Shown: in pieces, positions 5,412 through 5,647 of the stretch
Layout of the letters: the number at the start of each line of letters is the position of its first letter
Position numbering within the stretch: position 1 is the stretch's first letter
Assembly (NCBI GenBank): GCA_947564305.1
Contig: CANOBT010000279.1
Location: 1 to 5,647 of the forward strand
Length of the DNA: 5,647 nucleotides
Source: an uncultured Lachnospiraceae bacterium
GTDB lineage: Bacteria; Bacillota_A; Clostridia; Lachnospirales; Lachnospiraceae
Reading direction: 5' to 3'
The notes under the pieces: generated by a model
What the model was told of the DNA's origin: nothing
What the model saw: only the letters and a program-made list of their open reading frames with translations
Database searches by the model: none
Made by a program: the position numbers and the translations under genes

Positions 5412-5448
5412 TTTTTGTGGATCAGTAAAAGCGAAAGGACTGAATATT

Positions 5449-5647
5449 TTGAAAAAAGGATTATTTTCTATATTTTTATGTATGGTTCTCGTATTAGGAC
5501 TTGCGGCTTGCGGAAATAGTGACACTTCACAGACAAACGTACAAGAAAATGACGAAAATAAAGAGTAGGATGCTTCACAGGAAGGAACTGAACCGGAAGG
5601 GGTGGATGAGCCGGAATCCGAGACAGAGCAGGCTTCAGCCGGAAAAG
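5449..5647 (+). pseudogene. Secreted lipoprotein gene, amber-interrupted, 3' end outside window
   Basis: TTG start at 5449 with GAAAGGA (5432-5438) 10 bases upstream. The product opens as a lipoprotein signal: basic MKKG, hydrophobic LFSIFLCMVLVLG, lipobox GLAAC with C21 the lipidated residue, then a polar linker. Codon 40 is TAG (5566-5568). The same frame then runs on to the window edge as an acidic linker (DASQEG..., PESETEQASAGK) of the same style, so the stop looks like a mutation, possibly CAG to TAG. Without read-through only a 39-residue peptide is made. From memory, gut clostridial loci often have a lipid-anchored flavodoxin after such a reductase; the cargo domain lies outside this window, so that identity is inference. 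Confidence 0.65.

Noticed and set aside
5566..5568. TAG as a recoded (pyrrolysine-type) codon
   Set aside because: A disordered lipoprotein linker is an unlikely place, and no recoding genes or RNA structure are in the window; a nonsense change is simpler.
1..5647. CRISPR array, tRNA, rRNA, riboswitch or phage attachment site
   Set aside because: No regularly spaced repeats, cloverleaf, rRNA-like stretch or known riboswitch core was seen on either strand.

Overview
The window looks like accessory chromosome of a low-to-mid GC Firmicute, most likely a gut clostridium of the Lachnospiraceae type. This rests on strong AGGAGG-type ribosome sites, the protein families present, and the style of the IS3 transposase, reductase and lipoprotein. 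No rRNA, tRNA or housekeeping gene fixes the taxon, so this is inference. Base composition is patchy by eye: the end of the first gene is AT-rich (about 17 of 60 G+C at 541-600), while the first acetyltransferase is GC-richer (35 of 60 at 901-960). That suggests genes of mixed origin.

Layout. (1) 3-584: 3' part of a CPBP-family membrane protease, ending in a perfect 10-bp inverted repeat. (2) 675-1952: two GNAT acetyltransferases in tandem. The first is a YoaP-like protein with a thioredoxin-like tail, and the second starts 3 bases after it. (3) 2028-3691: a tightly packed ABC-transporter operon made of a 58-residue two-helix membrane peptide, an ATPase, and an overlapping permease that is cut off at its 3' end. 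(4) 3668-4943: a complete 1276-bp IS3-family (IS150-like) element on the minus strand, with orfA, orfB, -1 slippery sites and imperfect terminal repeats. (5) 4944-5411: the C-terminal half of an aldo/keto reductase, without its N-terminal catalytic half. (6) 5449-end: the start of a lipoprotein gene with an in-frame amber stop at codon 40.

How it fits together. The permease and the reductase are unrelated and are each broken exactly at an IS end, with no matching target-site duplication. The IS therefore marks a deletion or rearrangement, or possibly an assembly join, and not a simple insertion. The ABC operon has lost its permease C-terminus and the reductase has lost its active site, so both flanks are probably non-functional.

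The best-supported mechanistic signal is in the IS tips. One end carries TTGACC, the other an extended -10 TGCTATAAT. If the ends are joined with the usual 3-bp spacer, they form a promoter with 17-bp spacing, as known for circle intermediates of the IS3 family. I found no convincing new defence or biosynthetic system. The small membrane peptide beside the ABC ATPase and the amber-interrupted lipoprotein are the least explained items.
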